Positions 6,890 through 13,100 of a stretch of DNA of 64,000 nucleotides are shown here, piece after piece (the stretch's first letter is position 1; every line of letters starts with the position of its first letter). The position numbers were made by a program, and so were the translations under genes. The DNA comes from JBDTSW01 sp963799815 (GTDB taxonomy: Bacteria > Actinomycetota > Thermoleophilia > Solirubrobacterales > 70-9), in the NCBI GenBank assembly GCA_963799815.1, contig CAWCYG010000004.1, forward strand, positions 868,001-932,000, written 5' to 3'. The notes below the pieces were generated by a model, which saw only the letters and a list, made by a program, of their open reading frames with translations, was not told where the DNA came from and made no database searches.

Positions 6890-7708
6890 ATGCGGTTGAA
6901 CGTCCCAAGCCAGACACCCGAGGCCAAGGCCGTCCGGATTTCGAGCGGACTGAAGCTGCCGTACGTTCAGCAGGGCGAGCCGTCGGGCGTTCCGGTCGTG
7001 TTGCTGCACGCCTACGCGGAATCGTGGCGCTCCTTCGAACGCGTGCTTGCGCATCTCCCACCATCGATCCGCGCCTTCGCCCCGACCCAGCGCGGTCACG
7101 GCGATGCCGATCGGCCGGACTCCGGGTACCGACTCGAGGACCTGAGCGCAGACGTGGCGGCGTTCATGGACGCGGTCGGGCTCGACGCAGCAATGATCGT
7201 CGGGGGCTCAAGCGGTGGCTACGTCGCGCAGCGTTTCGCGATCGATCACCCGGGGCGAACGTTGGCGCTGGTATTGAGCGGAACGCCCCGTAGCCTCCGA
7301 GAGGGCGGCGTGGAGCTCTCCGAGGCGGTGTCCGAGCTCCGCGACCCGATCGATCCTGTGTTTGCGCGTGAGTTCGTGCAGAGCTGCGTGTTCGGCCCTG
7401 TGCCGCCGGCGTTCCTGGAGTCGATGATCAGCGAGAGCCGCAAGATGCCCGCGCGCGTGTGGAAGGCGGCACTGCAAGGCCTGCGGGAAGCGGACCCACC
7501 GACTGAGGTCGCAACGATCACCGCGCCCACCGTGATCCTGTGGGGCGACCGTGACGCCTATCTCCCCCGCGCAGACCAAGAGGCACTCGCCGGAGCGATC
7601 TCCGGGTCGAGGCTCGTGATCTACGGGGAAACCGGCCACACCCCCCACTGGGAGCAGCCCGAACGGGTAGCGGCGGACGTAGTGGCGCTCGCCAAGCGGA
7701 TTGCCTAG
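6890..7708 (+). CDS. Alpha/beta-fold hydrolase
   Basis: A 272-residue single-domain hydrolase. VVLLHAYAESWRSFERVL (residues ~36-53) is the oxyanion-hole strand-turn. GGSSG at 105-109 is the nucleophile elbow (Ser107). The acid is in ILWGDRDAYLP (about residues 219-229) and the catalytic His in GETGHTPHWEQPERV near 250. The cap region is short. Family members include esterases, lactonases and haloperoxidase-like enzymes; HAY in place of HGF and the Asp/His context do not settle the substrate. Cytosolic, as no signal peptide is present. A TACGAT hexamer at 6849-6854 could be its -10. The gene converges on the DUF892 gene with 21 bases between stops. Confidence 0.85.
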   Translation: MRLNVPSQTPEAKAVRISSGLKLPYVQQGEPSGVPVVLLHAYAESWRSFERVLAHLPPSIRAFAPTQRGHGDADRPDSGYRLEDLSADVAAFMDAVGLDAAMIVGGSSGGYVAQRFAIDHPGRTLALVLSGTPRSLREGGVELSEAVSELRDPIDPVFAREFVQSCVFGPVPPAFLESMISESRKMPARVWKAALQGLREADPPTEVATITAPTVILWGDRDAYLPRADQEALAGAISGSRLVIYGETGHTPHWEQPERVAADVVALAKRIA

Positions 7709-7729
7709 CGACCGTCGCGCTGCGGCGGA

Positions 7730-8431
7730 TTACGACTTGGACTTCGAGCGCCCAGTACGAGTCGAGCGCTTGCGGCTCGGGCTCTTCTTCGCTGGGCTCC
7801 TCTTCGCGGAGCGCGAGCTGCGCGAGGGGGTGCGTGTGTCTGCCGCGATGCGGTGGGCCGCATCACCGTCTATCTCCGAGACGGGGATCTCGTCGTGCGC
7901 CACATCCGTCGCCAGCTCCGGGAGCAAGTCGGCAATGAAGAGGGCCATGCGCTCCTCCTCGCGCCTGATGTCGCGAGCCAGCTTCGCCGTCTGCTTGTCG
8001 CCCACTGAGGTGGCGAGTGCGTCGATCACCGTGTAAGTCGCGATCTCCTCGGATTCGTCGCGGTACTGAACGCGAGCGTTGTGGAGCATCTTGGCCTGCT
8101 CTCCGGAACCCCGGGCCATGTGCAGCGGGCCCTGCGCGGCCGCCTTCGCCTTGCCCACCACTCCCTGCACGGTCTGGGCGGCCTTGGCGGCACCCTCGGG
8201 GCCGGGGACCGAGACGGTCTCAGCGGTCCCGCCCAGCTGCTTGATCCGCTTCGCGACCGACGTAGCGTGCGACTTGGTCTCCTTTAGATGCTGCTTGAGC
8301 CGCTTCTCGTAGTCCGCTCGCGAAGTCACCTCCAGATGGCTTTCCAGCGCGACCTCGAGTTGCTTCTCTTTTCCGTATGCCTGGTTGAGCAGCTCGACGA
8401 GCTTCTCGTCGCGCGCGGTCTGGTCGGACAT
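7730..8431 (-). CDS. DUF892 (YciE/YciF) ferritin-like protein with basic C-terminal tail
   Basis: A 233-residue protein. Residues ~8-165 show the DUF892 helical bundle: ARDEKLVELLNQAYGKEKQL, HLKETKSHATSVAKRIKQLG, ARVQYRDESEEIATYTVIDA and ARDIRREEERMALFIADLLP, with the Glu and His positions expected of a ferritin-like four-helix bundle. The last ~35 residues are a disordered tail of Ser/Arg/Lys repeats (SRSAKRSPAKKSPSRKRS). YciE/YciF proteins are stress-induced and of unknown biochemistry. The basic tail suggests nucleic-acid or polyanion binding, and similar Ser/Lys-rich stretches occur in the next two genes on the same strand. GGAAGG upstream of ATG 8431 is a good ribosome site. Confidence 0.8.
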   Translation of the reverse strand: MSDQTARDEKLVELLNQAYGKEKQLEVALESHLEVTSRADYEKRLKQHLKETKSHATSVAKRIKQLGGTAETVSVPGPEGAAKAAQTVQGVVGKAKAAAQGPLHMARGSGEQAKMLHNARVQYRDESEEIATYTVIDALATSVGDKQTAKLARDIRREEERMALFIADLLPELATDVAHDEIPVSEIDGDAAHRIAADTRTPSRSSRSAKRSPAKKSPSRKRSTRTGRSKSKS

Positions 8432-8525
8432 GGAGTCACCTTCCGTTGGTTGGGTTTGGACCTGCCGCGCGGTTACCCCGGGTAGGTGGCCGTAAGCGTT
8501 AGCCGCGCGCTTCCCCGACGAGCGG

Positions 8526-9020
8526 CTACTTGTTCTTCTTGCGTGTCTTCTCAGCGGCCGCGGCGATGTCGGCGGCCTGCTGACCGAATGAGCTGACCCG
8601 CTCCGCCGTCGATTTCATCGTCTCTAGGTCCAGCTTGCCCTTGAGCGAACCGTTCGGCTTCGGCAGCGATACGCGCTTTAGCTTCTGCATCGGGCCCTTC
8701 GGAGCCATGCGGTTCTTGACGAGGATGGTTCCTGCGGCGCCAGCGATGGCTGCCCCACCGGCGATCAGGGGTGTCTTCGCCTTCGAGGCCGCGGCCGCGA
8801 CGCTTTGACCGGCGTTGCTCAGTGCCGACGAACCATTCTTGCTCGCCGCCGACCTGGCGTTCGTGCTCTTGCTCTTCGAGGCCGGCCGCCTCGCGGTCGA
8901 GCTGCCGCTCTTGGAGTTCGAGCGCTTGGCGGACGCGCCGCTGCTATTCGACTTCTTCGCGGTCGATTTTCTTGAAGTCGACGACTTCTTCGCCGTCGAG
9001 GACTTGGTTGCTTGTGCCAT
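8526..9020 (-). CDS. Ser/Lys/Arg-rich histone-H1-like protein with a hydrophobic segment
   Basis: A 164-residue hypothetical protein. Residues 1-75 are low-complexity and highly basic (SSTAKKSSTSRKSTAKKSNS and similar), like the tails of bacterial H1-type proteins. A short hydrophobic, Gly/Ala-rich stretch follows (KTPLIAGGAAIAGAAGTIL, residues ~85-105), which could be a membrane or pore-like helix. The C-terminal part is a helix (ETMKSTAERVSSFGQQAADI). The same order, basic tail then KTPxIAxGAxxAGxAG then AER helix, is present in the gene at 9074-9649, so the two are paralogues. AAGGAAGAG precedes ATG 9020. I do not recognise a named family; DNA or polyanion binding is inference from composition only. 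Confidence 0.65.
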   Translation of the reverse strand: MAQATKSSTAKKSSTSRKSTAKKSNSSGASAKRSNSKSGSSTARRPASKSKSTNARSAASKNGSSALSNAGQSVAAAASKAKTPLIAGGAAIAGAAGTILVKNRMAPKGPMQKLKRVSLPKPNGSLKGKLDLETMKSTAERVSSFGQQAADIAAAAEKTRKKNK

Positions 9021-9073
9021 TACGTCTCTTCCTTCGTGATTGATCGCTTGAGCTATTAGGACTGGTCGGGCGC

Positions 9074-9649
9074 CTAGTCCGACGACTTGCGCGAACGAGC
9101 GGTCAGCCCCTGCAGGACCACCTCGATCGGGGAACGACGGCGAGTGCCCGTTTCGCTGAGGGCCTCACTGGCGACCCGCACCTGCTCGGCGACCTGGCCG
9201 GTTCGCTCGGCGAGCGCCCCCATGTTCTTGGCAGCGCCCGCAAGATTCTTCGAGGCGGTGTGGCGATGGGGCACGCGCATGCCGAGCACCTTCCTGCGCT
9301 TGTTGCGTGTAAGCGCCATGCCTCCTGCCAGCCCCGCCAGCCCCGCCCCTGTGGCGATCGCGGGGGTCTTGAGCTTCTCGGCCGTCGTGCTGATGGCGCT
9401 GCCTGCACTGTTCGCGCCCTTCGTGACGGCTTCCTTAGCTGCTGTCGTTGTGCCCTTCTTGTTGGCGCCGCCCGCCTTGCTACGCGCCGACGCCGACTTC
9501 TGGGTAGGAGACGGCCTCCGCTTCGTGCTCTGGGCCCTGGCCCCGTTCGATGACCGGCTGCTCGAGCCCTGTGTCTTGGAGGACGACTTGCGCCGAGTGG
9601 TCTGACGGCTCGCGCCCTGAGAGTTCCTGCTCTTGGCCTGCTGAGCCAT
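9074..9649 (-). CDS. Paralogous basic-tail protein with a hydrophobic segment
   Basis: The ATG at 9647-9649 is preferred to one nine codons earlier because GAGAGG lies 7 bases upstream. The 191-residue product starts MAQQAKSRNSQGASRQTTRR, with about 85 residues of Ser/Lys/Arg/Gln-rich low complexity. Then comes KLKTPAIATGAGLAGLAGGM, a Gly/Ala-rich hydrophobic stretch, followed by a basic RNKRRKVLG patch and a helix LAERTGQVAEQVRVASEALS. The arrangement is colinear with the gene at 8526-9020, so they arose by duplication. Unlike the first copy it has an extra C-terminal RSPIEVVLQGLTARSRKSSD. Function unknown; a nucleoid-associated or membrane-anchored role is plausible from composition but unproven. 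Confidence 0.65.
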   Translation of the reverse strand: MAQQAKSRNSQGASRQTTRRKSSSKTQGSSSRSSNGARAQSTKRRPSPTQKSASARSKAGGANKKGTTTAAKEAVTKGANSAGSAISTTAEKLKTPAIATGAGLAGLAGGMALTRNKRRKVLGMRVPHRHTASKNLAGAAKNMGALAERTGQVAEQVRVASEALSETGTRRRSPIEVVLQGLTARSRKSSD

Positions 9650-9796
9650 ATGTCGTCCTCTCGATTGGAGTTCCATCTAAGGGTACCCGGGTGGGCATTC
9701 GATAGCCGCTATTTGCGAACTGACGAGAAAGTTGCGGTTCAGGCCGGCTCGGAATCCGCCAGGTTGTCGAAGTGCGCCGCGGGTACACCACCGGTG

Positions 9797-9949
9797 ATGA
9801 AGACCCCACGAAGAGCCATCGAGACGGTGACGACAGCCACCGTCGATCGGGTTCAGGGAGTTGAGCCGTCGGTCTTTCGGGCCGGCACGGCGGCGACGAT
9901 CGTCGGCATCGGAGCCGGAGTCGCTGTCTACAAGCTGCTACGCAGCTGA
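9797..9949 (+). CDS. Small putative membrane protein (50 aa)
   Basis: ATG 9797 opens a 50-residue frame, MKTPRRAIETVTTATVDRVQ then VFRAGTAATIVGIGAGVAVY and KLLRS. A basic start, an amphipathic stretch and one Gly/Ala-rich hydrophobic helix near the C-terminus recall the central segment of the two paralogues on the opposite strand (both have KTP and AxxAGxAG-like motifs). The frame continues upstream, but only this part looks protein-like. No ribosome site is evident. It could be a small companion gene of the basic-tail cluster, or chance coding; the resemblance to the neighbours tips me toward real. Confidence 0.4.
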   Translation: MKTPRRAIETVTTATVDRVQGVEPSVFRAGTAATIVGIGAGVAVYKLLRS

Positions 9950-10043
9950 GCCGCGGCTACGCACCCAGCCCAGGTGCTGGCCCTCGGCGGGACCACAGGA
10001 GTCGTGCGATGCGCGTGCACGTCGCGCAGCAAGAACACGCCGT

Positions 10044-10781
10044 TCAGTCCGGGTACTCGTCCTTACGCCAGGAGCGCGGCTCCTCGGGCTGGGGCTTCGG
10101 GGTCCGCTCGAGCAGCATGTTGAAGTGGGGCTGAACGAACGGATCGGGCGCCATCACGGTGTACGTGTGGTAGACGGTCCCGTTCTCGCGCGCGAACGCG
10201 ATGTAGCCCGGGCCCTCGCGCAGGCCGTCCTTGAGCTCCGCACCGACCTGCTCGCTCCATTCCCGAAGCCACTCGGGCGGGTTGTCGACCATCTCCTTCA
10301 CCTCGGGGATCTCGGTCGCCTGCTCCTCGGTCATCGCGAGCCCGAAGTCCCACGGGAAGTCGGTGTCATAGGTCGAGACATAAGGGAACTGCCAACCCAT
10401 CCGCTGCTTGTAGGCGGCGAGCCGATCGATCGGCGCGCGCGAGAAGCAGAGGAACGTCACGTCCCGCTTGTTCATGTGGATCAACCCGCCGGAGAACTCA
10501 TCGCCGAGGCTTGTGCATCCGGGGCAGGCACCATTCGAGTAGTCAGGCCCGTACATGATGTTGTAGGCGAGGAGCTGCGAGCGGCCGTCGAAGAGCTCGG
10601 CCAGGGACTTCTTCCCGTCCTCGGTGTCGAACTCGTACTCCTTCTCGACCGGGACCCAAGGGAGCTCCAGCCGCTTCCTCTTGATCTCGTCATTCAGCTC
10701 GGCGTGCCGGGCCTCGAGCTTCGCCACCTCGTCGCGTGCCGCCTGCCATTCCTCACGAGTTCCCACCTTGTGCTCGGGCAT
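10044..10781 (-). CDS. DUF899 thioredoxin-fold protein
   Basis: A 245-residue protein starting at the ATG that sits 6 bases after GAGGAG. It shows the DUF899 (AhpC/thioredoxin-like) pattern: EEWQAARDEVAKLEARHAEL helix, ELPWVPVEKEYEFDTEDG, QLLAYNIMYGPDYSNGACPG with the redox-type CPGC at the start of the thioredoxin helix, TFLCFSRAPIDRLAAYKQRM, and the conserved tail GTVYHTYTVMAPDPFVQPHF. The family is common in soil bacteria. It is presumed to bind or reduce peroxides or act as a dehalogenase-like protein, but no member's role is firmly established in what I know. No signal peptide. It lies downstream of the tRNA-Gly gene and upstream of the basic-tail cluster. Confidence 0.85.
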   Translation of the reverse strand: MPEHKVGTREEWQAARDEVAKLEARHAELNDEIKRKRLELPWVPVEKEYEFDTEDGKKSLAELFDGRSQLLAYNIMYGPDYSNGACPGCTSLGDEFSGGLIHMNKRDVTFLCFSRAPIDRLAAYKQRMGWQFPYVSTYDTDFPWDFGLAMTEEQATEIPEVKEMVDNPPEWLREWSEQVGAELKDGLREGPGYIAFARENGTVYHTYTVMAPDPFVQPHFNMLLERTPKPQPEEPRSWRKDEYPD

Positions 10782-10903
10782 TGTCATCTCCTCGGTTTTG
10801 CTTGCGCCACGCACGGGCGACCGGATGGACGGTACCGCGTCCACCACTACGACATCCCAGCACGCTGAAAATCATCGCTACGACACTCGGAGGTCCGGAA
10901 AGG

Positions 10904-10977
10904 AGCGGCTGATGGGATTCGAACCCACGACCTTCTGCATGGCAAGCAGACGCTCTAGCCAACTGAGCTACAGCCGC
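10904..10977 (-). tRNA. tRNA-Gly (anticodon GCC)
   Basis: Read on the minus strand the gene begins GCGGCTG (10977 downward), has D-arm TAGCTCAGTTGG, an anticodon stem TCTGC/GCAGA with loop TTGCCAT (anticodon GCC at 10941-10943), and T-arm GTGGGTTCGAATCCCAT. The acceptor closes with CAGCCGC (10905-10911) plus discriminator T at 10904. CCA is not encoded. The 5' half plus the anticodon region recurs, degenerate, about 940 bases away at 11883-11924. Confidence 0.95.
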
Positions 10978-10984
10978 ATGAACG
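10943..10984. repeat. Left copy of 42-nt direct repeat (5' half of tRNA-Gly)
   Basis: This stretch, from the anticodon to seven bases beyond the tRNA 5' end, recurs in the same orientation at 11883-11924 with 39 of 42 bases identical. It could be a recombination scar or attachment-like duplication. Confidence 0.7.
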
Positions 10985-11273
10985 CGAGTTTAGCCCGCGG
11001 GGAAGCCTGATCGAGGGGTCCCCGAGGGTGCCCGCATCGGCGGCTCCAACGGCCTCCCGATCGCTGCTGCTGCCCATTGCTGCCCAATCCACGCGGCGAG
11101 GGCGATTCGTTGCGCTTTGCGTGGAAAGCGATAGATCCCACCCTCCACCGCAGTCACCGAGGGATGCACAGACCGAGTGGGCTACCCTCTACGTGCGACT
11201 GTCTTTGGGTGCTTTTCCGCTCCCCTCCCTCCACCGACAGGAGATTCCCCGAGGGGATCGAGATAGGGCACGT

Positions 11274-11483
11274 ATGCCTGATAGTCACCTCCGGATTCTG
11301 ACTGCGGCCGCACGGCACACTCGTCGTCAGCTCATCGCCCATGATCGCTGGGCCTCCGCTCATCCCGGAACAGCCGAGAGGCGCCATCGAATCGACCTCG
11401 TGAGCCGGGCATCGCGCACGCGCTCGCGTGTCGCGGCGGCTCGGGCGCGGCGAAACCTACCGCTCGACCCCCGCCCCTCATGA
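11274..11483 (+). CDS. Small arginine-rich hypothetical protein (doubtful)
   Basis: The frame can start at ATG 11274 (69 residues: MPDSHLRILTAAARHTRRQL and onward, very Arg-rich). Its TGA overlaps the ATG of the next frame as ATGA (11480-11483), the typical signature of translational coupling and the best evidence that it is real. Composition alone could also be explained by GC-rich chance coding. It lies inside the segment bounded by the tRNA-derived repeats. Nothing else gene-like is visible between 10978 and 11273: no tRNA, no strong palindrome and no recognisable protein. Confidence 0.3.
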   Translation: MPDSHLRILTAAARHTRRQLIAHDRWASAHPGTAERRHRIDLVSRASRTRSRVAAARARRNLPLDPRPS

Positions 11484-11725
11484 ACGACGATCGCCAGCTT
11501 GCCCTGCTAGCGGATAATGCGCGGCACGCGAGCGAGCGTTATCGGCTTTACCAAGCCAGGACCCACGGTCGACCCCACGCCACTAGCCTCGGTCGGCTTC
11601 GGGAGCTCAGGCGCGAGGCGGAGCTTGCCGAGAAGCTGCTCTCGCACGCCAAGTCCGCGCGCGGCATCGCTTCGGGCGAGAAAGCGCAACCGTCGCTCGA
11701 CTTCACGCCCACCGGGTCACGTTGA
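11480..11725 (+). CDS. Small hypothetical helical protein
   Basis: An 81-residue frame beginning MNDDRQLALLADNARHASER and continuing YRLYQARTHGRP, then LGRLRELRREAELAEKLLSH. The pattern (ALLADNARxxxERYxLYxA, then a Leu/Arg/Glu heptad helix) looks like a real small coiled-coil protein; I believe similar short proteins occur in related actinobacteria, but I cannot name a family. It starts within an ATGA overlap with the preceding frame. It is located between the tRNA-Gly and its degenerate half-copy, so it may be cargo of the inserted segment. Unknown function. The 213 bases after it hold only the repeat copy. Confidence 0.5.
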   Translation: MNDDRQLALLADNARHASERYRLYQARTHGRPHATSLGRLRELRREAELAEKLLSHAKSARGIASGEKAQPSLDFTPTGSR

Positions 11726-11882
11726 TCGCGCTGCACCTTCAGCACGAACCTCGCGTCTTCCCACACTCCCTGAGCCCGAACGTAGGCGAGATCATCGTGC
11801 AGGGCCACCCGCATCGAGGTCCAAGCTCGGGCACCTCATCCGCGTCCCGGTCGTCGTCGGGCTGAAGGCTGCGGCGATGAAC

Positions 11883-11924
11883 CAAGCAGAAGCTCGAGCC
11901 AACTGAGCTACAGCCGCACGAACG
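11883..11924. repeat. Right copy of 42-nt direct repeat (degenerate tRNA-Gly half)
   Basis: It differs from 10943-10984 at three positions. It keeps the D-arm and 5' acceptor strand of tRNA-Gly but has no 3' half, so it is not a functional tRNA. It lies 15 bases beyond the stop of the RNase HI gene. Confidence 0.7.
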
Positions 11925-11938
11925 GGTGAGGACACCCG

Positions 11939-12343
11939 TCAGGCGCCGTCGAGGACCTCGTTTACGAGCCGGTCCGCCTCGGCGTTCTGCTCCCTGTGAA
12001 CGTGGCGGATCGACCAACCGTCGAAGTCGGTCAGCTCCCTGATCGTCCGGTTGTGGAGTGGCCGGAGGTGCTCCTGCTTGACGCGATACTCGCCTCGGAC
12101 CTGCTTTACGACAAGCTCCGAGTCGCCCACCAGCTCGAGCTCGGTCGCTCCCAGATCGCGCGCCCGTTCGATCCCGAGCAGGACGGCGCGGTACTCGGCG
12201 ATGTTGTTGGTCGCATCGCCGATGCGCTCACCGCGCTCCTCGAGGATCTCGCCCTCCGGCGTGGCGACGACGACGCCAACCGCGGCCGGGCCTGGGTTGC
12301 CGCGGGAGCCGCCGTCGACGTTCACGATCAGCTTTCGCGCCAA
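11939..12343 (-). CDS. rnhA: Ribonuclease HI
   Basis: A 134-residue RNase H-fold protein, start chosen at TTG 12341-12343 because GGCAGG lies 5 bases upstream and the domain begins at once (LARKLIVNVDGGSRGNPGP). The four carboxylates are present: Asp10 (VDGGSRG), Glu50 (NIAEYRAV), Asp74 (LVGDSELV) and Asp124 (NAEADRLV). It cleaves the RNA strand of RNA:DNA hybrids, removing Okazaki primers and R-loops in the cytosol. The short form without the basic handle resembles actinobacterial or archaeal-type RNase HI. Its start overlaps the end of the zinc-ribbon gene by 16 bases, so the two are probably cotranscribed and coupled. RNase HII is also encoded in this window (29017-29916). Confidence 0.9.
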   Translation of the reverse strand: MARKLIVNVDGGSRGNPGPAAVGVVVATPEGEILEERGERIGDATNNIAEYRAVLLGIERARDLGATELELVGDSELVVKQVRGEYRVKQEHLRPLHNRTIRELTDFDGWSIRHVHREQNAEADRLVNEVLDGA

Positions 12344-13044
12344 CTCAACCTGCCTTCCGCGTCGACCGTCGCGTTCCAGTCGGACGGGTCGTCCTCGAGC
12401 TCCGAGATGTCGCCCCCCTTCCCGACCTCGCGCACCTCGCCTGAATCGAGCAGCACGTCCCACCGGTACCAGGAGAGCTCCCAGGCCACGGTCACGTCCG
12501 CCCGCGGTGGCTTGCGGGAGCGGTCGCGCACTGCCGCTTGAGGCTCGCCGAGGGACCTCATGAGCCCGGCGACGACCCGCGCCTGCGGGCTCCCGTTGAA
12601 GGTCGTCACCGCGCTTCCCATCCGCCGCTTGGGCGTCTCCGGCTCCGGTGGTGGTGGTTGCGGTGTCGCGGCTTCAGATGGCTCCCGCTCACGCTTTGCC
12701 CGCGAGGGGCCGCCGGGCGCCCTCGGTCGGGGCTCGGGCTGGGCCTCGGAATCGGGCTCGTGTGAGGCCGCCGGCCTTCGCAACCTCCTGCCCGCCTTCG
12801 TGACTCGCTCGCGCAGCCTGGCCGCCCGTTGTCCTCGCCGGCGCCGTGGTGGCGCCTGGCCACTTACCGCAGCCTCGGAGTCGGCGCGAATCCACCCGGC
12901 GTCGGCGGCCCGATCCCGGCACAGGGCACAGACGCCGCGGGGCTCGCGATCGGCGGTCAGATAGTCGAAGACGCGCTCGCCACGAAGGATCGTGCGCTCG
13001 CAGATGTCGCAGGAGTAAAAGCGCTCGGGCTCGTGTTCAGCCAC
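12328..13044 (-). CDS. Hypothetical protein with N-terminal Cys-pair (zinc-ribbon-like) domain
   Basis: A 238-residue protein in three parts. Residues 1-45 have CDICERTILRGERVFDYLTA then GVCALCRDRA, two CxxC knuckles 27 residues apart, likely zinc binding. Residues ~60-140 are disordered, basic and Pro-rich. Residues ~145-238 form a compact C-terminal domain (FNGSPQARVVAGLMRSLGEP, VTVAWELSWYRWDVLLDSG, DWNATVDAEGRLSWRES). No family name comes to mind. The gene overlaps the start of RNase HI by 16 bases, so a nucleic-acid-related role is a reasonable guess. GTG 13044 has no ribosome site, but TACGTT stands 6 bases upstream. The C-terminal domain looks constrained, whereas the linker does not. 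Confidence 0.65.
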   Translation of the reverse strand: MAEHEPERFYSCDICERTILRGERVFDYLTADREPRGVCALCRDRAADAGWIRADSEAAVSGQAPPRRRRGQRAARLRERVTKAGRRLRRPAASHEPDSEAQPEPRPRAPGGPSRAKREREPSEAATPQPPPPEPETPKRRMGSAVTTFNGSPQARVVAGLMRSLGEPQAAVRDRSRKPPRADVTVAWELSWYRWDVLLDSGEVREVGKGGDISELEDDPSDWNATVDAEGRLSWRES

Positions 13045-13050
13045 GGGGCC

Positions 13051-13056
13051 AACGTA
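13051..13056 (-). promoter_or_regulatory. Candidate leaderless -10 box TACGTT
   Basis: On the minus strand TACGTT lies 6 bases before the GTG at 13044 of the zinc-ribbon/RNase HI pair. No -35 was recognised. Confidence 0.35.
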
Positions 13057-13100
13057 GCAACGGCCCTGCCTGAAAGCCGGTCGTCGCGGTGCGCTCGGTC

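Noticed and set aside
11883..11924. Second tRNA-Gly gene
   Set aside because: Only the 5' half matches; no T-arm or 3' acceptor follows, so it cannot fold as a tRNA.
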